Shown here: positions 18,165-26,290 of the stretch, piece by piece
How the letters are laid out: every line of letters starts with the position of its first letter
Position numbering within the stretch: position 1 is the stretch's first letter
Assembly (NCBI RefSeq): GCF_022549495.1
Contig: NZ_JAKZGD010000007.1
Location: 62,001-126,000 of the forward strand
Direction: 5' to 3'
Origin: Acinetobacter sp. ANC 4805
GTDB taxonomy: Bacteria > Pseudomonadota > Gammaproteobacteria > Pseudomonadales > Moraxellaceae
Length of the DNA stretch: 64,000 nucleotides
The notes under the pieces: model-generated
What the model saw: only the letters and a program-made list of their open reading frames with translations
What the model was told of the DNA's origin: nothing
The model's database searches: none
Program-made: the position numbers and the translations under genes

Positions 18165-18782
18165 TTGAAAATAAGTGAATTAATTAATAATTTGAATAAT
18201 CTAATAAATTCAAATTATATAAAAAATGTTTATAGTAATTTTGAACTTATTGAGGAAAATAATGAAGCAGGTGTTATTAAATCTCATACTTTAAAAATTA
18301 AAGCAAATATTAGAAACTTTTCCTATTCTTTAGATTCGAAATGTAGTGTTTCTGGTAGAAGCTTAAATCCATTCGAAATTTTTAACTCTTCTACCGCAGA
18401 TATATGTTCAAAAAATGATTTAACAATTTTAATTCCAGATGAAGTTACCAATGTATTAAAAGTATTTATATTGGAGATGAAATCATTTAATGCTACTGGC
18501 GCAGCACATCAAATACGTTCAGGGAAAAATTTTCTTGATTATTTAATATCAGTCCATAATCTTAATTTTAATCATTTACCCTATAATGTCGAGGTGTACG
18601 GCATATTGGCAAAAAAACAAAAAGGTATGTCTAAACCTACTACAAGTATGAAAAATAGACAATTTATTTTTAATTGTTGTGAACATAAAGGGTATAAAAT
18701 ACCAACTTTGGAATGGAATGTAGATGAGTTGCTTCCTTTGAATCAAGTTGTTAATAATATGAAAGTTAAAGATTATTCTTAA
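18165..18782 (+). CDS. Putative PD-(D/E)xK nuclease, partner of the ATPase
   Basis: 205 residues from a TTG start, with GATGATGGG of the preceding gene serving as ribosome binding site. The central part reads P91-D92-x11-E104-M105-K106, a literal PD-(D/E)xK nuclease core, followed by a helix with AAHQIRSG (Q116), where this superfamily often has a conserved Gln. The overall family is not one I recognise, and the call rests on this motif only. Translational coupling to the ATPase (3-base gap) and shared AT-richness suggest they function and move together. No TOPRIM residues (ExxxD...DxD) are seen, unlike PARIS or RloB partners. Confidence 0.6.
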   Translation: MKISELINNLNNLINSNYIKNVYSNFELIEENNEAGVIKSHTLKIKANIRNFSYSLDSKCSVSGRSLNPFEIFNSSTADICSKNDLTILIPDEVTNVLKVFILEMKSFNATGAAHQIRSGKNFLDYLISVHNLNFNHLPYNVEVYGILAKKQKGMSKPTTSMKNRQFIFNCCEHKGYKIPTLEWNVDELLPLNQVVNNMKVKDYS

Positions 18783-18791
18783 AAATAATAA

Positions 18792-18811
18792 AGCCCAGTT
18801 TTTACTGGGCT
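18792..18811. terminator. Bidirectional terminator
   Basis: AGCCCAG-TTTTTA-CTGGGCT. On the plus strand little T follows, but on the minus strand the stem runs into TTATTATTTTT, so it suits the minus-strand transporter as well as the plus-strand module. Confidence 0.65.
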
Positions 18812-18900
18812 AATCATTTAAATGCTATATAATCAGGCAATTAGATTTATAAAATCTCTATTTAAGACATATCTCTCTTAAGAGTTTCTTGGATTTAAAA

Positions 18901-20358
18901 TCACCAATAACCCAATACTTTCCACCAAAGTCCGCCAATCACCACAAAGATGATGATATTCACTACACTCATCACAAAGCCAGCTTTCCACCATTCGCCT
19001 AGTGTGGTGTAACCCGAACCAAATACCACAGGCGACGTACCTGTTGCATAATGAGTTAAGGTCATCATGATGCTAGAAGCTGCTGCCATCATTAAGGCAA
19101 ACAACATCGGTGGTGCACCCAATGCCAGTCCAGCCGTATAGAAGGCTGCAAACATGGCAGTGATATGAGCAGTGGTACTGGCAAACATATAATGTGCATA
19201 CAGATAGGCAAGCATTAACAATAAACAGGCAGGCATCCAGCTGAGACCTAAATGACCAATCCCTGTTTCTAGCACATTTGAAAACCATGTGATTAAACCG
19301 AGCTTATTTAAATAAGTCGCCATCATCACCAAAGCAGCAAACCAAGTAATCGTATCCCATGCACTTTTTTGCGTCAGGATATCTTCCCAAGTCAGTACAC
19401 CCGTGAGCAACAGCAAAGCCAAACCAATAAAGGCTGTCGTGGTGGGATCAACCGCCCAAGCTGAACCAAAGATCATGGCAGGAATGCCGGCCCATAACAG
19501 CAGCAAAATACCAAACACACCGAGCATGATGATTTCATTCTTACTCACCGAACCCATTTCTTTTAATTTGGTTTTGGCAAACTGAGCTGCATTTGGCGTT
19601 TCTTTGATTTCAGGTGGATACATCCAGTACATGATCAAGGGCATGATAATCAAGGCAATTAAACCAGGCGCTAACATTGCGATTGCCCATGTACTCCAAC
19701 TCAATGAAATTTCGCTATTGGTTGCCTTTGCTACTAAATCAACTACTAATGGGTTAGGGGCAGTTGCTGTAATGAACATTGCAGAGGTAATGGGGTTGGC
19801 TTGGTAGTTCACCAATGATAAATATTTCCCCATACGACCTTCTGTACCCTTAGCAGGATCAGAGTCATAGCTAGTGGAAATTGCACGTACAATCGGATGA
19901 ATAATCCCACCGCCACGGGCGGTATTACTTGGGGTAACAGGTGCGAGAATTAGTTCAGACAGCACCATGCTATAACCGATACCAATGGTTTTCTTGCCCC
20001 AAACGGCGATAAATAAATAGCCTAAGCGTGCGCCAAGTCCTGTTTTCTGTAAGCCTTTGGAGATCATGATCGAAATACCAATTAGCCAAATCAAAGGGCT
20101 GGAAAAACTACTCAGAGCATCTTGAATTGCACCACTTGGACTATCATTGGTGACACCTGTCACGGCGACCAAAGTAATGGCGATAATGGCAATCGCACCA
20201 ATCGGCATTGCTTTACCGATAATGGCGGCAATGACACCGATAAACATTGCCAACAAATGCCATGCATTAGGATCAACACCTGAAGGTACAGGAACAACGA
20301 ACCAGATCAGCAATCCAATAAATAAAGAAATAAATGTAGGGAGAGCTTTGAATCCCAT
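18901..20358 (-). CDS. DASS-family (SLC13-like) anion/sodium symporter
   Basis: About 485 residues and roughly 12-14 membrane segments. The SNTARGGGIIHP segment is the Ser-Asn-Thr substrate/sodium signature of divalent anion:sodium symporters, and a second re-entrant region is near GTSPVVFGSG. Close in style to CitT/TtdT/2-oxoglutarate-malate carriers, so the likely substrates are C4-C6 di- or tricarboxylates; the exact one cannot be read from sequence. The start at 20358 is chosen because AAGGGGA sits about 7 bases upstream; an ATG 21 bases earlier would place that site inside the gene. Confidence 0.85.
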   Translation of the reverse strand: MGFKALPTFISLFIGLLIWFVVPVPSGVDPNAWHLLAMFIGVIAAIIGKAMPIGAIAIIAITLVAVTGVTNDSPSGAIQDALSSFSSPLIWLIGISIMISKGLQKTGLGARLGYLFIAVWGKKTIGIGYSMVLSELILAPVTPSNTARGGGIIHPIVRAISTSYDSDPAKGTEGRMGKYLSLVNYQANPITSAMFITATAPNPLVVDLVAKATNSEISLSWSTWAIAMLAPGLIALIIMPLIMYWMYPPEIKETPNAAQFAKTKLKEMGSVSKNEIIMLGVFGILLLLWAGIPAMIFGSAWAVDPTTTAFIGLALLLLTGVLTWEDILTQKSAWDTITWFAALVMMATYLNKLGLITWFSNVLETGIGHLGLSWMPACLLLMLAYLYAHYMFASTTAHITAMFAAFYTAGLALGAPPMLFALMMAAASSIMMTLTHYATGTSPVVFGSGYTTLGEWWKAGFVMSVVNIIIFVVIGGLWWKVLGYW

Positions 20359-20379
20359 GTAAATTCCCCTTGTTGTCAT

Positions 20380-20722
20380 GGGTTTAATAAAATTTAAAGT
20401 TTTTTATGAATGAAGCATCAATGAAATAGGCCTTTATTATTAGTGACCGAGGAATAAAAGTTCAAAGAGAATTTTGTTGAAAGAGTGTTGTATTACTTGA
20501 TTGAAAGATGAGAGGATAAATCTAATGAAAATGGACTGTCTAAATTAACTGCTAAATTTTATTTTAAATATTGATGTGTTGTGGTTTTTAAAGATAAGGT
20601 GATATACTTTTATTTAACTAAAGAATTATTTTAATTAATATTAACTAAAAATAATTTGTCTTTTATTTATTTCTGTTTAATATTATCATGGTTGTTGAAT
20701 TTATAACAAGAATAATGCTTTT
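20380..20722. other. Gene-free AT-rich interval
   Basis: About 340 bases between the divergent DASS transporter and the copper-oxidase locus. It must contain both promoters. I see no hairpin, repeat or convincing short gene in it. Confidence 0.4.
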
Positions 20723-21166
20723 ATGATAGAAAATTTTATTGAAACAAATGAGTCCATTGTTTTTGGTGATAAAGGTTTTATTTCATTAAAGCTTAATAAT
20801 TTCCGTGACTTAGTTTCTCGTAAAAATGATAAGATTAGGATATGGTTGAAGTTTTATTCTATAGAGACAGATGAGGAAGGCATTGTTTTAGATGTCTTTC
20901 TAAGTCTGGATGATCGCAAAATGGATAGTCTTAAAGCAGAAAACTATATTGACTCAATTGCATTGTTTGGAATTAAAAAAATTATAAAAGAACATCATGG
21001 GGGAATAGATCATGCAATTGATATAAGTAATTTTATAAATAAAAAAAATATAAAACATTTGAATAATTGTTTTATTAATATTAGTATCTCAAATCGTAAA
21101 GAGCTAAAAGAAAATAACAAGGTGACAATAGATAAAATTTCTATTCTAAAAGAAATAATTATCTGA
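20723..21166 (+). CDS. Free-standing relative of the tyrosinase C-terminal domain
   Basis: 147 residues. Side by side with the last about 140 residues of the tyrosinase downstream, the same landmarks occur in the same order: RxxLKxxxxxxxxEGIxLD, an IDSIALFGIKK block (SIGLFGIRK in the tyrosinase), EHHGG (EEHGGAG there), a xDISNF/VDITNY strand and a final KISILKE (QISVYRE). So it is a stand-alone copy of the domain that in other tyrosinases caps the active site or aids copper loading. It has no signal peptide. It is much more AT-rich than the tyrosinase and lies 58 bases upstream of it on the same strand. Function is inference. Confidence 0.7.
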   Translation: MIENFIETNESIVFGDKGFISLKLNNFRDLVSRKNDKIRIWLKFYSIETDEEGIVLDVFLSLDDRKMDSLKAENYIDSIALFGIKKIIKEHHGGIDHAIDISNFINKKNIKHLNNCFINISISNRKELKENNKVTIDKISILKEIII

Positions 21167-21224
21167 ACAAATAATTTCAAAGTTGTCGATATTTTATAAG
21201 CAATCATTAAGGAATGAAAATAAA

Positions 21225-22751
21225 ATGACATATATCAGAAAAAGCGTTTGGGCGAATGGTGGGGATTTTGATGATCCTATATTATTTTGGTATGCTAAAG
21301 CGGTTGGTGCTTTAAAAACCAGAGCATTGGATGATCCAACAAGTTGGCGTTTTTTTGCAGGGATACATGGTTTTGAGGCTGAACTATGGGAGGGTTTTGG
21401 TTATTACGATCCTACAGTTGACCAATTACCGAGCCAACAAGTTCAAGCGACTTACTGGCAACAATGTCAGCATGGAACATGGTTCTTTGTACCATGGCAC
21501 CGTGGTTATCTTGTCGCAATAGAATCTATTTTAAGAACTGAAATCATAAATCAAGGTGGACCACAAGATTGGTCATTACCATTTTGGGATTATAGCGATA
21601 CAACAAACCCAAATGCAGCATACATGCCACCAGCATTTGAAAGAACACATTTACCTGATGGTAGCGTCAATCCACTTTATGTTGCTCAACGGTATGGAAC
21701 TTATCACCCACTACCAGCCCAAGATATAACACTCACCGCTTTAGAAGACTTGCAATTTACCACACCGCATAATTTTAAGGCTTTTGGTGGACCTGAAACC
21801 TCATTCTCCCACTCCAATCGTATATTTGGTGATCTAGAAAGTAAGCCTCATAATTTGGTGCATGATGATATTGGTGGTGATAATGGCATCATGAGTGATC
21901 CTGATTCAGCAGGTTTGGATCCAATATTCTATCTACACCATGCCAATATCGACCGTTTATGGAGTGTTTGGTTGGAATTGGGCAATGGGCGCTCGAACCC
22001 AGTTGATGCACAATGGCTAGAAGGTCCTGTTACAGGTCGAAAATTTATTATGCCTTTGGCGTCAGGGGATTCGTGGCAATACACGCCACAAGATGTTCAA
22101 AATAACTTAGATATTAATGTTAATGGTACTCAACTTGGTTATGAATATACAGCAGGTTCAGGTGTCAGTGCTGCTCAAGAAATGCTATCGACCAGTGAGA
22201 GCCGAGCTAAACTTTTAGGTTTTGAGTCCTTCAAGACACCATTAAACTTGCAGCCTGTTGCATCAGAGCTTATTGGTGCAACAACAAAAAAATTGCAGAT
22301 TGATGGCTTAACCAACGTTACAATTCCTTTAGACCATAAAATGAAAAATACGCTACAAAAAAGTTTTATGGCTTTAGAAACGCTGTCCGATAAGGGGGTT
22401 AGTGAGCCAGATCGAGTGTTTCTAAAACTTGAAAATGTTAAAGCCAATCGAGAAGGGATTATTCTCGATATCTATACGACTTTGGCAAATGATGAGAATC
22501 CGAACAATACCAGTTTAGTTGAATCAATCGGTTTGTTTGGGATTCGCAAAGCATCTAATGCGAAGGAAGAGCATGGTGGAGCAGGGTTAAATATTATTGT
22601 CGATATCACCAACTATTTTGATGAACTTCATCTGAATAAACAGATCGTTGACACAAATGCATTCCCTATTTCATTTGTACCGCGCCAACCTTTGGCTTCG
22701 GATGCAGATTTAAGTATCGGACAAATTAGCGTGTACCGAGAAGGCTTATAA
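21225..22751 (+). CDS. Tyrosinase / polyphenol oxidase (type-3 copper protein)
   Basis: 508 residues. CuA ligands H48 (AGIHGFE), H83 and H92 (QCQHGTWFFVPWHR) and CuB ligands H209, H213 (PHNLVHDDIGG) and H238/H239 (FYLHHANIDRLW) are all present. C81, two residues before H83, could form a Cys-His thioether as in plant enzymes. The last about 140 residues form a separate beta-rich domain that is also encoded alone just upstream. There is no signal peptide, so it is cytoplasmic unless carried by a partner. ATG 21225 is preferred over the TTG at 21183 because of AAGGA at 21209. The enzyme oxidises phenols or catechols, possibly towards melanin; the natural substrate is unknown. Confidence 0.9.
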   Translation: MTYIRKSVWANGGDFDDPILFWYAKAVGALKTRALDDPTSWRFFAGIHGFEAELWEGFGYYDPTVDQLPSQQVQATYWQQCQHGTWFFVPWHRGYLVAIESILRTEIINQGGPQDWSLPFWDYSDTTNPNAAYMPPAFERTHLPDGSVNPLYVAQRYGTYHPLPAQDITLTALEDLQFTTPHNFKAFGGPETSFSHSNRIFGDLESKPHNLVHDDIGGDNGIMSDPDSAGLDPIFYLHHANIDRLWSVWLELGNGRSNPVDAQWLEGPVTGRKFIMPLASGDSWQYTPQDVQNNLDINVNGTQLGYEYTAGSGVSAAQEMLSTSESRAKLLGFESFKTPLNLQPVASELIGATTKKLQIDGLTNVTIPLDHKMKNTLQKSFMALETLSDKGVSEPDRVFLKLENVKANREGIILDIYTTLANDENPNNTSLVESIGLFGIRKASNAKEEHGGAGLNIIVDITNYFDELHLNKQIVDTNAFPISFVPRQPLASDADLSIGQISVYREGL

Positions 22752-22767
22752 GGATTTAAGCATCATC

Positions 22768-23568
22768 ATGAAATTACAGGTATATTTTTCAATACTCAAA
22801 CGTCCGCCATTTTCAATATTGTTATGTATTGGATTGCTGGTTTGGTTGTTTTTATTACTACAGCCCATCGTTATGGTTGAATTCAATATACCTGTACATG
22901 GACATGCTCATCATCATATTCATACCCATCAGCGAAATGGTTTATGGTCTGTTATTATGCAGACCATAAACATACATTGGTTCTTAATGCTGATTGCGAT
23001 GATGTTTCCTTTGCTGTCAGATGCAGTCTTGGCGATTTGGCGGAAAAATTTTCCACGAAAAAGATATATGGGTTTAACCGCATTTTTTATAGGTTATATC
23101 GTTTTTTGGACGTTCATAGGTATTGTACTTTTATTCCTAACAGAAATCTTGAATAGTATTTTAGATAGCTCAAAGGAACTGGTTTTAGGCTGTATATTGG
23201 TTATTTTATTGTTTTGGCAAGCAACACCGTGGAAACAAATGAGCCTGAATAGATGCCATATACCACCAATGATTAATCCTTTTGGTTTCCAATCAGTGAT
23301 TGATTGTTTTAGCTATGGTTTGAAGAAAGCATTTTACTGTGTAGGTACTTGTTGGCCACTCATGTGGATTTCATTGGTAACGATGCAACATACGATGTAT
23401 CTGATGCCACTCTTTACTTTTATGATGTATTTTGAACAGAATTTGCCTTGGAAACCAGAACAATGGCGGATTCCTTATCTTTATTCTTTTCATAATTTCT
23501 ATAAACAATTGAGTTTCAAACAGAAAAATTCTACTCATCCTATTCTAAGGTTTGATAGGAAGTTTTGA
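22768..23568 (+). CDS. DUF2182 metal-binding membrane protein with His-rich loop
   Basis: 266 residues. An N-terminal membrane helix is followed by a His-rich loop at 44-54 (HGHAHHHIHTH), then about five more hydrophobic segments. Features of DUF2182 (predicted metal-binding integral membrane proteins) are visible: HWFLMLIAMMFP, WQATPWKQMSLNRCHIPP and the GLKKAFYCVGTCWPLMW segment, which has two Cys where others have Cys-Cys. It starts 16 bases after the tyrosinase stop and shares its terminator. Copper supply to the tyrosinase is an inference from metal-binding character and operon context. Confidence 0.75.
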   Translation: MKLQVYFSILKRPPFSILLCIGLLVWLFLLLQPIVMVEFNIPVHGHAHHHIHTHQRNGLWSVIMQTINIHWFLMLIAMMFPLLSDAVLAIWRKNFPRKRYMGLTAFFIGYIVFWTFIGIVLLFLTEILNSILDSSKELVLGCILVILLFWQATPWKQMSLNRCHIPPMINPFGFQSVIDCFSYGLKKAFYCVGTCWPLMWISLVTMQHTMYLMPLFTFMMYFEQNLPWKPEQWRIPYLYSFHNFYKQLSFKQKNSTHPILRFDRKF

Positions 23569-23638
23569 AAAATTAACTTTATTATGAATAAGATCGGAAC
23601 ATCACTAATTTGATTTGAAACTTTATATTTTGAAATAG

Positions 23639-23677
23639 TTTTAAGGCTTTATTACTTTAACGGATAAAGCCTTAAAA
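23639..23677. terminator. Bidirectional terminator between DUF2182 and MscS genes
   Basis: Perfect 14-bp arms TTTTAAGGCTTTAT and ATAAAGCCTTAAAA with an 11-base loop; A/T-rich flanks serve either direction for the convergent genes. Confidence 0.85.
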
Positions 23678-23689
23678 CGAAGGGCCGTA

Positions 23690-24940
23690 TTAGGTTTGTG
23701 CATCTTTCATAGGAGTGTAAGCTTGAAAGTCATAACCTGAAGGTGCTTGGTAAATTCGTAAGCCAAATTCAGGGGTAATCGCAATTAAATGATCGAAGAT
23801 GTCCGATTGAATGGCTTCATAAGATGCCCATGCAATGGTATTTGTGAACGCATAGATTTCTAGGGGTAAGCCTTCGCTAGTTGGTTGCAACTGACGAACT
23901 AAAATAGTTTGATTCTGAGCAATACCATGATGTTGGCGTAAGTAGAACTCTACATAAGCTCTGAAAGTTCCTAAATTGGTTAAACGGCGTTGGTTATATT
24001 CCGATTGGTTACTCAAATGGTGATTGAACTTTTCAATTTCTGACTGTTTTGCATCGAGATATTGGTCTAAAAGTAAAAAATCTTTCAGTTTTCGTTGTTC
24101 AGCATCTGTCATGAAGTGGACACTACTTTGGTCAATCAAGAGTGTACGTTTGATACGGCGGCAGCCTGAATTACTCATACCACGCCAATTTCTGAATGTA
24201 TCCGTAACGAGTTTATTGGTTGGGATCGTGGTGAGGGTTTTATCAAAGTTTTGTACAGTCACTGTATGTAAAGACATATCAATGACATCACCATCAGCAT
24301 TCAAAGATGGCATCTCAATCCAATCACCAATACGAACCATGTCATAAGATGCGATCTGTACACTTGCAACGAGAGAAAGAATGGTATTTTGAAATACCAA
24401 CATCAAGACTGCTGCCATAGCACCAAAGCCAGCGAGCAGGGTGAATACATCTTTCTTGAGGAAAGTACCCAAAATCATAAGACCACATACAACGAATAAA
24501 ATCAGTTTTATCAGTTGCAAATAACCTTTAATAGGTTTGTTTCTAGATTTCGGGTTACGTTGGTAAACCAGATTAAAAATATTCAGTGCTTCACTAATCG
24601 TCAAGGCAAGTGTAAGAAAAATAAATGCCTGAGCCCCCATTTGTATAAATGTGATTGCTTTTGAGGGGAGGTGTGGAATCGTAGTGATCCCATTCATCAT
24701 CACAATTGCTGGGACAATGTTCGCAAATCGTCGAGTAACACTATGCTGTGCAAAGATTGATTGATGAGGAGATTTAAGTTTTGTAATAAAGTGGCGAATA
24801 CCACGAACAATGATTTTTTTGGCAATGAAATTTGCTAAAGCTGCGAAAAAAATTAAAATTGTCAATGAAATGAGCATTTCTAACCACGGGTATTGGCTCA
24901 ATTCATTTTGAATTTCACTTATAGAACCTAAATAATCCAA
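23690..24940 (-). CDS. MscS-family mechanosensitive channel (YbdG-like)
   Basis: About 416 residues, five hydrophobic segments followed by an MscS beta-domain. Diagnostic pieces are the pore-helix-like LLAGFGAMAAVLMLVFQNTILS, VRIGDWIEMPSLNADGDVIDMSLHTVTVQNFD and the YbdG-type IPTNKLVTDTFRNWRGMSNSGCRRIKR. It should vent small solutes upon membrane tension. Two TTG codons are possible starts (24946, 24940); 24940 is favoured because AAGGTG (24953-24948 on the minus strand) then has a 7-base spacer. That ribosome binding site is buried in a long hairpin (24946-24984). Confidence 0.85.
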   Translation of the reverse strand: MDYLGSISEIQNELSQYPWLEMLISLTILIFFAALANFIAKKIIVRGIRHFITKLKSPHQSIFAQHSVTRRFANIVPAIVMMNGITTIPHLPSKAITFIQMGAQAFIFLTLALTISEALNIFNLVYQRNPKSRNKPIKGYLQLIKLILFVVCGLMILGTFLKKDVFTLLAGFGAMAAVLMLVFQNTILSLVASVQIASYDMVRIGDWIEMPSLNADGDVIDMSLHTVTVQNFDKTLTTIPTNKLVTDTFRNWRGMSNSGCRRIKRTLLIDQSSVHFMTDAEQRKLKDFLLLDQYLDAKQSEIEKFNHHLSNQSEYNQRRLTNLGTFRAYVEFYLRQHHGIAQNQTILVRQLQPTSEGLPLEIYAFTNTIAWASYEAIQSDIFDHLIAITPEFGLRIYQAPSGYDFQAYTPMKDAQT

Positions 24941-24945
24941 ATCCA

Positions 24946-24984
24946 AACACCTTACAATTGATACTTGTACAATTGTAAGGTGTT
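24946..24984. promoter_or_regulatory. 15-bp perfect inverted repeat over the mscS ribosome binding site
   Basis: AACACCTTACAATTG (24946-24960) and CAATTGTAAGGTGTT (24970-24984) around a 9-base spacer. In the mscS mRNA the second arm contains the AAGGUG Shine-Dalgarno, so the fold would hide it. Alternatively the symmetric DNA is an operator. A weaker related hairpin, CTGTAA-N7-TTACAG, lies at 25025-25043. Confidence 0.7.
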
Positions 24985-25057
24985 AAACATGAATATGATA
25001 AATTGATCACATTTCACATACGATCTGTAAGGTTGTATTACAGAACTGAATTATGAT

Positions 25058-25597
25058 TTACCACATTAAATCATCTGGAATGACATACGCTGCATATGGA
25101 TCTTCTTCATTCGTCGATTGATCATTTTTCTCAGTGTTATTGTTGACTAAGATAAAGCCTTGCATTTTTTGATCAATTTTCTCTGCAAGTGCCTTAGGAA
25201 GATAAGCATATTTATCTTGATCTTTAGCAATCACTAACGAACCTGTAACTAATGCATTATAAACTTGTTGCGAGAGGTAAACCTTTTTAATTTTACCTTC
25301 ATCAATAAACTGATAGCTAACATCACCTTCAGTTTGGGCGATCTTGTGCTGTTTAATCATTTGAATGATTGAAGCTTTTAATGCTTTTTCTTCTAAGATT
25401 TTCTGCTTTTCTAAATTCAATGCTTGATCTTTGGCTAGTTTTTCTTGGTTTACTCGATCAATGTCCGCTTTTAAAGCAGCATCATCATTTTTCCCAGTAC
25501 GTTGCTCATGTTGCACTTGTTTGGTTAATTTTTTTGCCTTTTTGTTATCGACTAAACCAGCCTTTAGTAACTGAGCTTGCAATGCATTTTTAACCAT
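25058..25597 (-). CDS. DUF2058 protein (YaiL-like)
   Basis: 179 residues, standard for the family. The N-terminus MVKNALQAQLLKAGLVDNKKAKKL and the long charged helix (Lys/Glu-rich, residues 15-80, probably coiled coil) are the YaiL signature, followed by YQFIDEGKIKKVYLS and an acidic tail. YaiL-type proteins are described as nucleoprotein or polynucleotide-associated, with no defined activity. Three bases separate it from the upstream DUF1275 gene, so it belongs to the same minus-strand transcript. Confidence 0.85.
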   Translation of the reverse strand: MVKNALQAQLLKAGLVDNKKAKKLTKQVQHEQRTGKNDDAALKADIDRVNQEKLAKDQALNLEKQKILEEKALKASIIQMIKQHKIAQTEGDVSYQFIDEGKIKKVYLSQQVYNALVTGSLVIAKDQDKYAYLPKALAEKIDQKMQGFILVNNNTEKNDQSTNEEDPYAAYVIPDDLMW

Positions 25598-25600
25598 AAT

Positions 25601-26281
25601 TCAATCCGAATTTGAGTTGAATGAAGAACGAAAGTAGACTACCCAATAAGCCATGCTCATGATAAGACTGAGGCTTGCTGGTATGAGAAAGGTTTGTAAT
25701 TTTAAAGAAGGATAAAGCAAACTCGCAATCAGTCCACCGACAAAAAAGCCAATAAAAATGAGTAAATGTAAAAAAATACGCCGATTTTCAATTTTTAGAC
25801 CACGGGCTTTATAGCCTAAGGTCAAACCAATGTCAGTCAAGACACCTGATAAATGGGTGGTGCGGATAATCGCTCCTTTATAGTGACTGACCATTGCATT
25901 TTGTACACCCATTGCCCCACATGCCCACAGCAAGCCATAACGTGGAAAGTAAGGGAGTAGTAACCATGTCAGAAATAGAAATGCAGCAACTAAACTGAGA
26001 GGAAAACCATAATGGCGACCAAATGCGACGTTGCTATTACCAAGAATTAAGCCGCTGTAGAATGATCCAATGACAAAACAAACAATCACTAAACTTAGGT
26101 AAATAAAATGCTCTGGTTGCCAGTCTAAAAGACTCATCGCAAGCATGCTGACATTACCTGTCATATGTGAAACAGATTGGTGTAGAACTGTAAATAATCC
26201 TAAAACGTTCACCATACCAGCATTTAATGCAAGTAAAAAAGCACCAAGTTGAATCCAGTTTGGTAAACGTTGTAAGGGCAT
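25601..26281 (-). CDS. DUF1275 (YoaK-like) membrane protein
   Basis: 226 residues with about six hydrophobic segments. NAGMVNVLGLFTVLHQSVSHMTGNVS is the family N-terminal block, and the later RTTHLSGVLTDIGLTLG matches the second conserved block. Presumed inner-membrane transporter of unknown substrate. It is 9 bases downstream of sstT and 3 bases upstream of the YaiL-like gene. Confidence 0.85.
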   Translation of the reverse strand: MPLQRLPNWIQLGAFLLALNAGMVNVLGLFTVLHQSVSHMTGNVSMLAMSLLDWQPEHFIYLSLVIVCFVIGSFYSGLILGNSNVAFGRHYGFPLSLVAAFLFLTWLLLPYFPRYGLLWACGAMGVQNAMVSHYKGAIIRTTHLSGVLTDIGLTLGYKARGLKIENRRIFLHLLIFIGFFVGGLIASLLYPSLKLQTFLIPASLSLIMSMAYWVVYFRSSFNSNSD

Positions 26282-26290
26282 AACAATCTA

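Noticed and set aside
16821..18782. Calling the ATPase pair PARIS (AriA/AriB) or Gabija
   Set aside because: The ATPase has no TOPRIM domain (needed for Gabija/OLD), and the partner shows PD-ExK rather than TOPRIM residues (AriB) and no UvrD helicase.
20380..20722. Hidden small gene before the tyrosinase locus
   Set aside because: All short frames lack ribosome sites and protein-like composition; treated as promoter-containing spacer.
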